A stretch of DNA of 61,427 nucleotides from positions 1 to 61,427 of the IMG/VR virus record IMGVR_UViG_3300035670_000214; one strand, written 5' to 3'. Made by a program: the position numbers and the translations under genes. The DNA is from a virus. Under the pieces are notes generated by a model, which did not search any database, had not been told where the DNA came from, and was given only the letters and a program-made list of their open reading frames with translations. Positions 28,111 through 38,167 of the stretch are shown piece after piece. Numbering within the stretch: position 1 is the stretch's first letter; the number at the start of each line of letters is the position of its first letter.

Positions 28111-28267
28111 CTTAGGTCAAGTACTTTTATTAGTAGGAATATTTAGAAAGTGCTTGACAAGGCTTCGCCTAGCATGAGATAGTTCTTGTACCCCCCTATC
28201 AGTCTGGGGACTCTGAGGTTCTTCCGAAGAGTCTCCTTACTGTAGGCCCTAGCTACTGGTACTGTAC
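28111..28267 (+). promoter_or_regulatory. Spacer with hairpins and promoter candidate at 28154
   Basis: TTGACA at 28154-28159, then 18 bases to GATAGT (28178-28183), in the same context ATGAGATAGT as the candidate at 7984. A stem GGGACTCT / AGAGTCTCC lies at about 28205-28235. No gene seen. Confidence 0.45.
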
Positions 28268-28297
28268 TTGCTTTTACACTTACACCTGTGCTATACT
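28268..28297 (+). promoter_or_regulatory. Sigma70-like promoter for internal virion genes
   Basis: TTGCTT at 28268-28273, 18-base spacer, TATACT at 28292-28297, with the ATG at 28314 and GGGGTGA between. The transcript would have a very short leader. Confidence 0.6.
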
Positions 28298-28313
28298 ACC
28301 TCAGGGGTGATTT

Positions 28314-30677
28314 ATGGCCGATTTGGTCAATACTATCAAACGAAATAGTCAGTTATTGAAGCGTGGCTCGCAACTGTTCGAGGCCGCGCCAGAGTCGTTA
28401 TATCAACAGGTGTCTAAGCAGGGCTTAGCTCCAGGGGCTGTTGTCTCTCCTCAAGCTGCTGCAGATACTGGACTTACACCTGACCAAGCCAAAATGGCCG
28501 GGTCTGGTGCTCAGGTACAGAAAGCTATCAGGGAGTCGGTAGAACCTACTCGCCAGGCACCTACTAGTTTATTCGCTAGAACCCAAGCTAGTGCTCAAGA
28601 GCAACAGAGAATGGCTAAAGCTCAGCAGTTGCAAGGACTTGAGGCCCTTGGCGGTCGTATATCTGGCCTGGTAAATAGCTACATGCAAGAAGCTAGCGCT
28701 AAGGCTGCTGGTGCTCAAGCTAAGGCTGATGAAGCTAAGATAAAAAATGACTTGCCTAACGCTACCCCAGAGCAGGTAGCTAAGATTAAGAGTGCTATAG
28801 AGACCGGTACCATAGACGCCGAACTCTGGTCACTATTCCCACAAGCTAAGAGTGCGGATGAACTGACCACGGCTCTTAAGCTCTACACTAAAGCTGCTAA
28901 AGAGGTGGTGACTGAGACCATAAAGAATACCTTTGGTCCTGATGTTACCCTTGCTCAGTTAAAACCTAACGACTTCGCTGCCCTTGGTCTTCAAGGTCTT
29001 GGTGATATCGCTACCATGCTTGGCATGGAAGAGGATAAACTAAGAGACCTTACCATAGACCAGTTCCAGGCTAAAGTAAATGAGCTAGTATCCGGTGACT
29101 TTGACCGGGTACAGGAGCTGATGGCTATAGCTAACGACGCCTTCTACCCCGCTAACCTTAGAGAGCAGGCTAAAGCTGAGCTGCGCGACCTCTCCTCCGT
29201 AGGAGTTCAGGCTAGTGAGCAGCAGGTTGCTCAACTGAACGAGGCTATACAATCAGCTGACACCATTACGGTTGGTGATGAACAGATGACAGTAGCTGAA
29301 CTACTAGCTGACGATGGTATCAGTAGCGTGATAGCTAGCTACCTAGATGATACTACGGGTGAATACAGGAAGCTCCTGGAAGAGCAGTACCCTGACCTAG
29401 TTGCCTTCATCAATAAGAATCAGGACGCGCTTAAAGCTGCGACCGCGAAGCTATCAGACGCGGCTAAGGCTAGCGCTAATATACAGCAATCTAACGCTAA
29501 ACTAGAGTATTCAGCTGACGGTAACGTCAAGATGACTGACTTCAATAAATTGGCGTTCGGGGCAGAGTACGACCCTACCAAGCCGTCGAATACTGATTGG
29601 GCTAGTAAAAAGACCGAAGCTCACAAGATACTGGACCCAGAGACTAAAGAGTTCTCGGCTGAAGACAAGTCAGCTTACGCTCAGTTCCTAAATGACATGG
29701 CTAAGATAGCGCCTGATGTATTGCGTAATGAGTTCCTCAACCTCAATGCAGCTGGATTACGTGCTAAATTACCTCCAGGCCAGTCGCTCGCTACTTACGT
29801 AAATAACCTAAAAGGGTACTACACTAACGTTAAAAATCTAGACCCAGCTTCAGGTCTGTCAAATGAAGCTGCCATATCCCAAGCCTTAGGCGGGGAAGCC
29901 AACCTCCAGACTATGGTCAATACCTATAAGCAACTAGCTCTATTCCGTGAGATGGGATTCGGAGACATACCTGACAAGCTAAAGCCTGTAATGGCTATAC
30001 TAGATACAGCTATGGCTGATGGTACGTTAGACCCCAACGAACTAGCGGGGGTTCGCGTCAATTTGGCACAGTACCTTAAGTCTGGGTATAGTGTCAATGA
30101 CGGAAAGTCACTGTATGATTTAGTACGAGATGCTGGCAACAGTTTGACCACTGATACTTACAGGGTGCTATGGTCTAAAGTAAAAGATGGCGAAATTACT
30201 GCTGAAGAAGCAGCTGATTTAGCTGGCACCAATAGTATAAATGAAATATCTAGATTATACGACAAGCTAAATGCCAAGGGACTTATTGTAACAGGCGATG
30301 TCGCAGGTACCCTTAGTCCGGCTATAGAAGCTAACATTAGAACTAAACTGAAGGATAGCGGAGTTAATCCAGATTTAGCCTTTATAACTCCAGATAAACA
30401 AGAGGAGTACTTAAATACTCTGGTTAATCCCAATCAGTATTTGACTAGTTGGTCTAACCTGATTAGGTTACAACAGGAATTAGATAGAAATAAAGGAATT
30501 ATTGCTAACTATGGAGCAGGTTCTCCTGGTCAAGGCAAGCAAGCTTCTGATAAACTAATAGCAGGATTGGATGCTTTTGCAGATAAAATCAGACAGAGAA
30601 TTGAAACTTTAAATCGTGCTAGAGAAGCTGAATCAGATGAAAATATAGCAGCTATAAATGCTCTGGAAGGTAGATAA
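28314..30677 (+). CDS. Putative internal virion protein 1
   Basis: 787 residues, almost wholly helical, Ala/Leu/Lys/Gln-rich, without signal peptide or membrane segment. First of five large helical genes between the nozzle and the end of the rightward block, the position of ejected core proteins in podoviruses. The last 500 bases are noticeably richer in A and T than the start, a codon-use shift within one frame. No enzymatic motif recognised. Confidence 0.55.
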   Translation: MADLVNTIKRNSQLLKRGSQLFEAAPESLYQQVSKQGLAPGAVVSPQAAADTGLTPDQAKMAGSGAQVQKAIRESVEPTRQAPTSLFARTQASAQEQQRMAKAQQLQGLEALGGRISGLVNSYMQEASAKAAGAQAKADEAKIKNDLPNATPEQVAKIKSAIETGTIDAELWSLFPQAKSADELTTALKLYTKAAKEVVTETIKNTFGPDVTLAQLKPNDFAALGLQGLGDIATMLGMEEDKLRDLTIDQFQAKVNELVSGDFDRVQELMAIANDAFYPANLREQAKAELRDLSSVGVQASEQQVAQLNEAIQSADTITVGDEQMTVAELLADDGISSVIASYLDDTTGEYRKLLEEQYPDLVAFINKNQDALKAATAKLSDAAKASANIQQSNAKLEYSADGNVKMTDFNKLAFGAEYDPTKPSNTDWASKKTEAHKILDPETKEFSAEDKSAYAQFLNDMAKIAPDVLRNEFLNLNAAGLRAKLPPGQSLATYVNNLKGYYTNVKNLDPASGLSNEAAISQALGGEANLQTMVNTYKQLALFREMGFGDIPDKLKPVMAILDTAMADGTLDPNELAGVRVNLAQYLKSGYSVNDGKSLYDLVRDAGNSLTTDTYRVLWSKVKDGEITAEEAADLAGTNSINEISRLYDKLNAKGLIVTGDVAGTLSPAIEANIRTKLKDSGVNPDLAFITPDKQEEYLNTLVNPNQYLTSWSNLIRLQQELDRNKGIIANYGAGSPGQGKQASDKLIAGLDAFADKIRQRIETLNRAREAESDENIAAINALEGR

Positions 30678-30678
30678 T

Positions 30679-31584
30679 ATGGCTGAGCAAGTACCTAAAA
30701 CACCGGCACAAGGACCTAGTCTGTTCTCACAGATACAGCAGAACCTATCCAAACTAGCGCAACCAGCGCAAGCTCCTGGTCAGGTTACCGGACAGACCGA
30801 GGCATTAAGCCGTATATCTCAAGCTGCATCTGGTAAGGCTGTACCTGGAGCCGGTATGGGTGCCGGTCCTGCCCGTAGCACTCAAGCCGAACTAGCCGTC
30901 GTTGACCAGGTTAAGCGTGGTCAAGACGAGCTATTCAAGCAGAATCAGATACAACAGTTAGCCTTGGCTCAGGAACAGAAATCCATTCAAGACCAGGCTG
31001 AGTTCAAGAACCGCCTACTGTCAGAAGACCAACTGGCTACCAGAGATAAGTACTTGACTACCCAAGAACGGATACTGAACGAATACTCCAACAATCAAAG
31101 ACAGTTGGACCTGAATAAAGATAAAGCTAGACTGGAACAGTTAGGCTTTAGCATGCGCCTCAGCAATGATAAGTACTTGCAGGAATTAGACAGACAAGCT
31201 AGAATGGCTAATCTCTCGGATGCGGTAGCCTTCGAGGAGGAAATGTACCGCAGCATCTTCGCTGACGAGGAGGAGCTGTTCCGGGATAATCTAGACTTTA
31301 GAGCGCTGATGGCAGCTGACGAACGTACATTCCGGGACGAGATGTCCCAGATTAGTCTAGACATGGCACTAGACCTAGCAAGGGCCGAGAATAAGGCCCT
31401 GTCTCAGAAGCAAATGTGGGATGGTATAGGCGGACTAGCCCAAGCAGGGGCGTATGGCTATGCTACTTTTGGCGGACCTAGTCCTACTACTACCACAGGC
31501 TATAATGTAGGAGAAGGACCTGAGGCCCTTTCGTACGGTGAGACTCAACAGATGTCGCCTTGGGGCGGTGGAGGCCCCAGATAA
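30679..31584 (+). CDS. Putative internal virion protein 2
   Basis: 301 residues from ATG 30679, one base after the previous stop and preceded by GGAAGG; an in-frame upstream TTG is rejected. Gln/Ala-rich N-terminus, long coiled coil (about residues 80-235), Gly-rich C-terminus ending WGGGGPR. Probably an ejected or core protein. It ends in TAATG overlap with the next gene. Confidence 0.55.
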   Translation: MAEQVPKTPAQGPSLFSQIQQNLSKLAQPAQAPGQVTGQTEALSRISQAASGKAVPGAGMGAGPARSTQAELAVVDQVKRGQDELFKQNQIQQLALAQEQKSIQDQAEFKNRLLSEDQLATRDKYLTTQERILNEYSNNQRQLDLNKDKARLEQLGFSMRLSNDKYLQELDRQARMANLSDAVAFEEEMYRSIFADEEELFRDNLDFRALMAADERTFRDEMSQISLDMALDLARAENKALSQKQMWDGIGGLAQAGAYGYATFGGPSPTTTTGYNVGEGPEALSYGETQQMSPWGGGGPR

Positions 31585-32453
31585 TGGCTAGTCCTAATCA
31601 ATCAATCTTTCGTAACCTAGCTGGTCAGATGCCTGGACAGAATCAACAGGTAGTTACTGGCCTTCAAGAGGCTGCCAAGTCTCAGATGCTAGGTCAAATT
31701 GGCGCACAGGGTCCTATGGGTCAGCCTATGGGTGTACGTCAAGTGCAGCAGGCTGGAGCACAAGCTACGGCTATGCAAGCTCAACCTCTGCTTCAGGTAC
31801 AGGAACAGGCTCAGAAGCAAGCTGCACAGCTAGGCCAGATGGCACTTAAGGAAGAAGCTAATCTAGCTCAGGCTAAGTTGCAAGAGCGGCAGCTAAACCA
31901 GACTAAGCAGCAGCGTATGTTCGAGTCTCAACTTAATCAATTGAATAGCGGACTTAAGCAACGCCTGCTAGATGACCAGATGACTTTCCAAAAAGATGAA
32001 CTGGGAAGAACCTTCTTTAATGAACGACAGCTGCTAGATTATAAGCTAGCTAACGCTAAATCAAATATCGAACTACGCGACTTCGAGCAGAAGATGCGCC
32101 AAGCTAGTCAACGTAAGTTACAGTTACTTAAGGCTGCTCAGGCTAAGATTAATCAGGAACTGTCCCAGACCTTCGCTCAAGGTCAGCAGGAGCTTGACCA
32201 AGCACAGACTAAACGATTAGCAGAAGCTAAAAGGGCCATGGACGAGAAGATAAGACGGGAACAAGCTAAGGCTAGGAATAGAGGTTCCATGTTCTCGGCT
32301 ATTGGTACACTCGCTGGCATGGCTGTTGGCGCAGCACTTGTTGCGACTGGAGTAGGGGCCCCTGCTGGTGCAACTATACTTGCCGGAACTATGGCAGGCG
32401 GTGCAGCTGGTGGCGGCGTAGGTAACATATTAGCAGGAACAACGAAGATATAA
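31584..32453 (+). CDS. Putative internal virion protein 3
   Basis: 289 residues from ATG 31584 (TAATG with the previous gene, GGAGG upstream). A Gln-rich coiled coil (about 60-230) is followed by a Gly/Ala-rich hydrophobic C-terminus (AVGAALVATGVGAPAGATIL...), which could insert into a membrane like a glycine-zipper segment. That would fit an ejection protein that helps DNA cross the envelope; this is inference. Confidence 0.55.
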   Translation: MASPNQSIFRNLAGQMPGQNQQVVTGLQEAAKSQMLGQIGAQGPMGQPMGVRQVQQAGAQATAMQAQPLLQVQEQAQKQAAQLGQMALKEEANLAQAKLQERQLNQTKQQRMFESQLNQLNSGLKQRLLDDQMTFQKDELGRTFFNERQLLDYKLANAKSNIELRDFEQKMRQASQRKLQLLKAAQAKINQELSQTFAQGQQELDQAQTKRLAEAKRAMDEKIRREQAKARNRGSMFSAIGTLAGMAVGAALVATGVGAPAGATILAGTMAGGAAGGGVGNILAGTTKI

Positions 32454-32462
32454 GGTATTAAT

Positions 32463-33914
32463 ATGGATATCACACAAGAGTTAGCTAAGAAATTAGGTAT
32501 AAGTGAGGAAATGGCTGCAGAGCAATTGCAGCGCGACCCTAGTCTAGCTAGTTTAATCACCGGACAGGCTGTACCTAAAGCTATACCAACGCAAGCTTCT
32601 GCAACCGCCCTTGACGAGGAAGCACAGGCTAAGCAAAGGGGGTTCTCTACCTTACAGGAATTAATTAAAAATAGCGAGCCGGGTCTATCTCCTTCTGCTA
32701 AATTAGCAGAGAGAATGCCTAATCTATCTCCAGAAGCAAGGACTGGATTATTAGCACAAAAATATAGCCTATCCGAAATGGCTGAACCAGAAAAACCTAG
32801 CCCATCCAATCTATTGGATTCGTTTAAGCAAGCTACTGAAATGAAGGAAACCAGGTTACCAGAGCCCGCTATAGTTACAGCTCAGGCTGAGGCTCCTAAA
32901 TTAGCGGAAGCTCCTGGTTTAGTAGAGACTAAACCTAAACCAAAGAAAGAGGAATTTCCTCCACCGGTAAAGAAACCTACACTTCAAGAGCGAATTGCTG
33001 GTGAGATGGCAGGTTTACGCACCGAACGAGAGACGGCTAAAGCAGAGAGACAGGAGCAGCTGCGTCGAGCTGACATAGGTGAATTAGCCTCGCTGATAGG
33101 TAGAAGTCTGGCCCAGATTGGAGCTGCAGCTCAGGGTATGAGAACAGGCGTTGACATGTCTGGTGTTGCTCAACAAGCTATGGTAAACTGGGATAAGAAG
33201 CGGGAGCAGATATACGACAGCTACGCTCAGCAGATAAAGGAACTGGACACTCAGCAGTCTCAATTGATACGTCAGTCTGAACGCCTTGAAGATAAACAGG
33301 AAAGAGACGACGCTAGAAGGGCCGCAGCTAAACTCCGACGAGAAGAGTTGAATTTGCGCGAATCGCAATTTCAAAAACAAGAAGCTTTAAAGAGAAGTGT
33401 AGCTTTACTGAACGCCAAAGTAAAAGGTGATAAAGAAGAGCAAGCAAGGATTCAAAAAGAAGTTGACGATAAACTAAAAGAATTTGAAACACAATATAAA
33501 GACGCAGCAGACTTAGAAGGACTTATTAGTGAATTAGATGTAGCCGACTCTAAGACTAAGAAGAAAGTAGAAGCTCAGATACAGAATAAGGCTGCTATAA
33601 TATTTGGCAAGGAAGGCATACCACAGGAAGAAGGTTGGTTCAGTTCTGGTACTAATATGGATGAGCTATTAAAGTTGACACAGAGTAGGCGAGCATCTTT
33701 AGGTCAAGATATAGATTTACAGAAACAAATACTGTACGGGACAAGAGGACAGGCTGTTCCAGCTCAGGCTCCTGCCCCGACTCCTACCCAGACACCTCCT
33801 TCTGGAAAAGTCTTAAGTTCAGCTAAAGTAAAAGAAGTAGCTCAAAGGGATGGAGTACCCGAAGATGAGGCCAGAAGAAAGCTACAGAAACTAGGCTACA
33901 CTATAAGAGATTAA
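32463..33914 (+). CDS. Putative internal virion protein 4
   Basis: 483 residues, charged and helical, with a Pro/Lys-rich hinge near residues 150-175 and a long coiled coil (about 185-340). The C-terminal 30 residues (VAQRDGVPEDEARRKLQKLGY) resemble a small helical UBA-like motif; a similar LGISEEMAAEQLQRDP starts the protein. ATAAGG precedes the ATG. Function assigned only by position. Confidence 0.55.
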   Translation: MDITQELAKKLGISEEMAAEQLQRDPSLASLITGQAVPKAIPTQASATALDEEAQAKQRGFSTLQELIKNSEPGLSPSAKLAERMPNLSPEARTGLLAQKYSLSEMAEPEKPSPSNLLDSFKQATEMKETRLPEPAIVTAQAEAPKLAEAPGLVETKPKPKKEEFPPPVKKPTLQERIAGEMAGLRTERETAKAERQEQLRRADIGELASLIGRSLAQIGAAAQGMRTGVDMSGVAQQAMVNWDKKREQIYDSYAQQIKELDTQQSQLIRQSERLEDKQERDDARRAAAKLRREELNLRESQFQKQEALKRSVALLNAKVKGDKEEQARIQKEVDDKLKEFETQYKDAADLEGLISELDVADSKTKKKVEAQIQNKAAIIFGKEGIPQEEGWFSSGTNMDELLKLTQSRRASLGQDIDLQKQILYGTRGQAVPAQAPAPTPTQTPPSGKVLSSAKVKEVAQRDGVPEDEARRKLQKLGYTIRD

Positions 33915-33917
33915 GTA

Positions 33918-36900
33918 ATGGCTAGCAATATACTAGACGAAATACCGGACCTTAAGACCGTTGGTGAAGCTGACGAACTCTCTGCAATTCCTGACCTAAA
34001 GACAGTGAATGAGGAAGAGCTAGCTGCTATTCCTAATCTAAAGGAAATACCAGATGAGCCAGAAAAGGGTGGTATATTTGAAGGTAAGGATATCACCCAA
34101 GCAGAGATACAGGATATAGCTAGTCGTAACCAGACTGACCCAGAACTATTAAAGATGTTCGCACCTTACCTAGGCCGTAGCGTAGAGGGTGAGAAGGGTG
34201 CGGTTACCACCGCTCGTAGGACCATAGGGTTTGTATCCGAAGCACTTGGCGGTCTTCCTACCTGGGTAGCTAAAAAAGCACAGGACCCTAATGTAGAGAA
34301 AGCGATTGACGAGCTTAACGAACTAACTGAGAGAAAGAAATCTTACGCTCAAAAGGGAACCGAAATAGCGGCAGGACTAGTTACGCCTACAGCTATGGTA
34401 GCCCAGACTGGAAGTAGAGCAGCGTTAGCTGGTGCCGGTGCGTTAGAGAGTGCAGGCTTTGCCTTAGGTGAATCTAAGTCTGGAGAAGAATTAAAGCAGG
34501 CTGCTATGGGGGCGGGTATCGGTGCTATTGCTGGTACGGTATTAGCTCCATTGATATTACGTGGTGGCAAAGCTGGTAAGCTAGCTGCAGAGGAACCCCT
34601 TAGCCCAACTGGAATAGATGAATTAAAGCAAATAGCTACACCTGATACCGTCAAGATATTAGATACGGTGGAGCAGGAAGTAGCTGGCAAGGTACCTGGA
34701 TGGGAAAGGGAATTGTCTGAACTACTTGCCTTAGTGGAAGATACCCCTAAGACTATTGGACCAGCTGACATTGATGACCTTAAAGGTAAAATGCCGGATG
34801 AACTGAAAGAACTTTTACTTGACTTTTCCGATAAGTTAGGTGGACCTAGGACATTTGATGGCGCTATCAATAAGGTTAGGGAGTTAAAAGCGACCTTAGC
34901 ACCGGAAGACCTTCAGAAGGCTTATACCCGTTGGCGTACCATTAAGACGGTAGGTGACGACCTTGAGAAGCTAGCAGTAAATGAACCAAGAATAGCCACG
35001 GAGCTAAGGGCAATAAAGGATTTCTTTATAGACTTCTCTTCTGTAGCTAGAGATATGGACAGGCGTTTAGGTATCGACGTCAGCGGAACCCTGCTAGAGG
35101 CTACAAAGCGCACCAATCTCTACCAGGTAGCTCTGAGGGATTACCTTAAAGGTAAATTAAATCTTAACTCTAGCTATGAGAAGCTAGCTCCAGAACTTCA
35201 GACCGAAGTAGCTGACGCCCTTGATGGTGTAGGTGCCTATGCCAATATGACGCGTGAGCAAATAGCACAGGCTATACCTGATGCCGCTAAGGATAATTAC
35301 CTAGGCTGGCGTAAGTTCTTCGACGATGCCGCTACTAAGGTAAAAACTGACTACAAGCTGCCGCTTGAGACTAGGGCTAACTATTTACCGCACCAAATGA
35401 TGGATATGCCTAGGGTAATAGTAGCTATAGAGAAGAAGATAGAAGAGGCCGCAAAGGGACTAAAGATAAATCCCTTGAGTCTACCAGCTAATTACGACCT
35501 AAGTCAGGTGCAGCGTGGTACTCCTTTGGATGAACTAGTAAGGGCTATACATTACCTTACTGGTAAGGAGCCTACTAACGGGGCCGAGTTATCGGCTCAA
35601 CTAAAACAGGCGATACAACCAGGTGGTTCAGTCTATGCAGATGAGATAAAGGCGTCAGCCCTATTACAACGTACCAACCTCATGCCTAAATTCATACAAG
35701 AGAGGGATGTAAGGAAACTGAGTACTAAATGGGGTCAACAAGTGTACCGTTACGCTAACCTAAAGAATAGCTTAGCTGACCTTAGGTATCAAGCTGAACT
35801 ATTACGAAAGTCAGGTAACGTAGATGATGCTATAAAGTTAGAACGGTTACACGATGAATTCTTAGGTCAAGCTAGATTCCTAGCTAAGACCACAAGACAG
35901 GCAGCTGTCTGGTTTCAGACCAGGGCTCTGCGTCTAGCTGAAAGACAGGAAGAGGGCGCTATAAAAGGATTCTATAACTTCTTAGCTGAATCTCCCGATA
36001 TGTTCCAGAATATGGTACTTAACGTATACCCTAACTTTCTGGGTGCATCGCCTAGAGCTGCTATACAGAACCTTACTGGCGGGCTCTACATGATGATACC
36101 AGAACTTGGGTTTATATATGGAACACGGGCTGTAGTACCTGCCTACCTTAAAGCCCTGGCTAATGTAGGTAAGGAGTCATACAGAGAACAATTAGAGCGG
36201 GCTGGATTTTTAGCGCCGCAATGGACTACGGAGTTAAGGGAAGCTATACGTACTGGCAGACCGCCTGGGTTAGTAGGTCAAAGTGCAGAGAAACTATCCA
36301 ACGCAGTTATGTGGATGTTTGAATTCAGTGAACGTATCAACCGAGCAGTAGCTTACGAGACTGGTAAGTTCTTAGCTAAGGACGCAGCAGCTGGAGATAA
36401 GCTTGCTCTTAAGTACCTGAATACTATGCCGGAGCGTATACGAAAAGACACCTTGAAATATCTAGCTAAAAAGGATGACGAAAAGAGTCTTGAAAAAGCA
36501 CAGGACCTTATAACCAGATACCTCGCTGACCGTACACTCTTCAGCTACAACCGTATAACCAGTAGCGAATTATCCAGGGCTATAGGTCCGCTCTTCAGTA
36601 TGTTTAGCAAGTACCCATCTGCAATCAGTGGAAGGATAGCCGATATATTCCAAGAGCGAGGAGCTGTAAAAGGTGGCGCTGAATTTCTTAGATTCTTTGT
36701 TGCTCCCTTAATGGCCGGAGTAGGTATAAACGCCATATTGACTCAGCCAGGTTCTAATCTTGAGACCTGGTTATTTGGAGAACCTAAATCTCCAGACGCT
36801 TCTATCTGGGCACGTGGAGCTACTTCAAGTTCTCCCATATTTGCAGTAAAGAGTATACTAGAGGGTAGACAGTTTCAGCCACCCCTTGTAGCTACGGCAA

Positions 36901-37070
36901 AGGAGCTTACTATGGGCGGGTTTGAATTATTTGAGGGAGACCCGGACCGTCTAGGTAGAGCTATGAGAAATGCAGCTAGGGCTTTTACTCCCGGAGGAGC
37001 ACAGGCAATAGTCAGTCTAACAGAACAACTGTCAGGTAAAGATATACCAATATTAGGAAAGGAAGAGTAA
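33918..37070 (+). CDS. Putative large internal virion / ejection protein
   Basis: 1,050 residues. The N-terminus has three linear repeats (EIPDLKTV, AIPDLKTV, AIPNLKEI). A Gly/Ala-rich segment (about 150-215, AAMGAGIGAIAGTVLAPLIL) may be membrane-active. The long remainder is helical with no catalytic motif recognised. Size and place as the last big gene before the late terminator match the largest ejected core protein of podoviruses. The stop overlaps the next ATG (TAATG). Confidence 0.55.
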   Translation: MASNILDEIPDLKTVGEADELSAIPDLKTVNEEELAAIPNLKEIPDEPEKGGIFEGKDITQAEIQDIASRNQTDPELLKMFAPYLGRSVEGEKGAVTTARRTIGFVSEALGGLPTWVAKKAQDPNVEKAIDELNELTERKKSYAQKGTEIAAGLVTPTAMVAQTGSRAALAGAGALESAGFALGESKSGEELKQAAMGAGIGAIAGTVLAPLILRGGKAGKLAAEEPLSPTGIDELKQIATPDTVKILDTVEQEVAGKVPGWERELSELLALVEDTPKTIGPADIDDLKGKMPDELKELLLDFSDKLGGPRTFDGAINKVRELKATLAPEDLQKAYTRWRTIKTVGDDLEKLAVNEPRIATELRAIKDFFIDFSSVARDMDRRLGIDVSGTLLEATKRTNLYQVALRDYLKGKLNLNSSYEKLAPELQTEVADALDGVGAYANMTREQIAQAIPDAAKDNYLGWRKFFDDAATKVKTDYKLPLETRANYLPHQMMDMPRVIVAIEKKIEEAAKGLKINPLSLPANYDLSQVQRGTPLDELVRAIHYLTGKEPTNGAELSAQLKQAIQPGGSVYADEIKASALLQRTNLMPKFIQERDVRKLSTKWGQQVYRYANLKNSLADLRYQAELLRKSGNVDDAIKLERLHDEFLGQARFLAKTTRQAAVWFQTRALRLAERQEEGAIKGFYNFLAESPDMFQNMVLNVYPNFLGASPRAAIQNLTGGLYMMIPELGFIYGTRAVVPAYLKALANVGKESYREQLERAGFLAPQWTTELREAIRTGRPPGLVGQSAEKLSNAVMWMFEFSERINRAVAYETGKFLAKDAAAGDKLALKYLNTMPERIRKDTLKYLAKKDDEKSLEKAQDLITRYLADRTLFSYNRITSSELSRAIGPLFSMFSKYPSAISGRIADIFQERGAVKGGAEFLRFFVAPLMAGVGINAILTQPGSNLETWLFGEPKSPDASIWARGATSSSPIFAVKSILEGRQFQPPLVATAKELTMGGFELFEGDPDRLGRAMRNAARAFTPGGAQAIVSLTEQLSGKDIPILGKEE

Positions 37071-37297
37071 TGAATCCAGCAGTATTAGCTACCATCGCAG
37101 CAGCCGTAGGCGGAGCCCTTGGTAAGGTGCTCCTTAGTCTTTTAACTAGTCTTGTTACTGAGACTGTACTCAAGAAGGTAATCATACTTCTCCTTGAGAA
37201 GGTATCGGCTAAGACCGAGAATGACCTGGATAACCAACTACTAGCCATAGCCAAGGAAGCTTGGGAAGCTCCGAAGTTACCAGTGCAGGGTGAATAA
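37070..37297 (+). CDS. Small hydrophobic protein, possible holin
   Basis: 75 residues. Residues 2-20 and about 36-46 are hydrophobic (VLATIAAAVGGALGKVLLSLL, then VIILLLEKV), followed by an acidic soluble tail. The layout would fit a small holin or a membrane-pore peptide made last on the rightward transcript. It is not adjacent to a co-directional endolysin; the cell-wall hydrolases start just beyond, on the other strand. Confidence 0.45.
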   Translation: MNPAVLATIAAAVGGALGKVLLSLLTSLVTETVLKKVIILLLEKVSAKTENDLDNQLLAIAKEAWEAPKLPVQGE

Positions 37298-37371
37298 AAA
37301 GAGCCTACGCCGTGGCGTACTTAAAGTACGACTTGACGCAGGCCCCAAGTAGTCAAGATTTCAGTGAAAGC

Positions 37372-37395
37372 AGGTCTATCTCTAGACCTCTTTTT
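37372..37395 (+). terminator. Late-operon terminator between convergent blocks
   Basis: Perfect 7-base stem AGGTCTA / TAGACCT with loop TCTC followed by CTTTTT: a textbook intrinsic terminator for the rightward transcript. It overlaps the stop of the first leftward gene, so the two blocks converge here. A GTAC / GTAC stem lies upstream in the 74-base gap. Confidence 0.85.
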
Positions 37396-37600
37396 CTAGT
37401 CTCGATAGTAACTCATTTAAAGCACGGACCAGTTGTAGTTGACGGAGCTCCAAGTCTTGAACCCGAGCATCCAGCTCGTCTATTACTTCCAGTAATTGTT
37501 CCAGTTGCTTCTCCATCTTCTTTTCGCTTGGACTACGGAAGGAGTCAATCTCCTGACGCAGCTTCTTTTTCCTCTCCGCTAGACTGATAATCCGTGACAT
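37382..37600 (-). CDS. Small coiled-coil protein
   Basis: 72 residues, nearly all heptad-like Leu/Glu/Arg sequence (QLEQLLEVIDELDARVQDLE), predicting a dimeric coiled coil. It starts 56 bases inside the previous gene with GAGGCGGCG upstream. Last gene of the leftward block, next to the lysis enzymes. Function unknown. Confidence 0.55.
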   Translation of the reverse strand: MSRIISLAERKKKLRQEIDSFRSPSEKKMEKQLEQLLEVIDELDARVQDLELRQLQLVRALNELLSRLEKEV

Positions 37601-37739
37601 TCGCCGCCTCTTTCATTCTTTCCGTTAATTGCCACAACGCAGTTATGGCGTTACTAGCTTGTGTGAATTCCTGTATAGCTAGCTGTTTTCTTTGCTCCCA
37701 CTCGTCCAGTTCCTTGCTAATAATACCTAGCAAGTCCAT
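37545..37739 (-). CDS. Small helical protein
   Basis: 64 residues with a strong AAGGAGGG site. Helical and amphipathic (KELDEWEQRKQLAIQEFTQA), no membrane segment. It overlaps the next gene by 56 bases. Unrecognised; downstream of the lysis enzymes. Confidence 0.6.
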   Translation of the reverse strand: MDLLGIISKELDEWEQRKQLAIQEFTQASNAITALWQLTERMKEAANVTDYQSSGEEKEAASGD

Positions 37740-37749
37740 GATTCCCTCC

Positions 37750-38154
37750 TTAATCTACCAAGTAAATGCGGAAGAGGTAGCTTAATTTGGCTAGCTCTAC
37801 GCCACGTTCTACCTTTAGCATGTAGTCTAATCTCTCAGACTCATAGGGCTCCATTAGTATGGGTCCGCCGATGTAAGCCATCCTTGCTAATTCTGGATTG
37901 GGTATTAACATTAAGTGATACTTATCTGCACTAATCCTGCCTAGGTCCAGTTTCGCCCTTTGCCCAGACTTTAGTATGCCATCCTTGATGGGTTCTCCAT
38001 CCTTATCAAACAGAACCTTAGTGAAGTCTTCCACATTAAGACTAAGGCAGTACTTATCGCTAGCGTACTGCAACTTGACTACACCTTCATTTAACTCGTC
38101 ATGTATATGCTTGCTTACTGTAGTTCCTCGGTCTGGTCTTAAAAAGATTGGCAT
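37750..38154 (-). CDS. Hypothetical protein
   Basis: 134 residues, mixed alpha/beta, with AAGAGGGAAT upstream. No motif recognised. It sits between the D,D-peptidase gene and two small helical genes, so it may be part of the lysis end of the leftward block. Confidence 0.65.
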   Translation of the reverse strand: MPIFLRPDRGTTVSKHIHDELNEGVVKLQYASDKYCLSLNVEDFTKVLFDKDGEPIKDGILKSGQRAKLDLGRISADKYHLMLIPNPELARMAYIGGPILMEPYESERLDYMLKVERGVELAKLSYLFRIYLVD

Positions 38155-38167
38155 GATTCCCTCTTAT

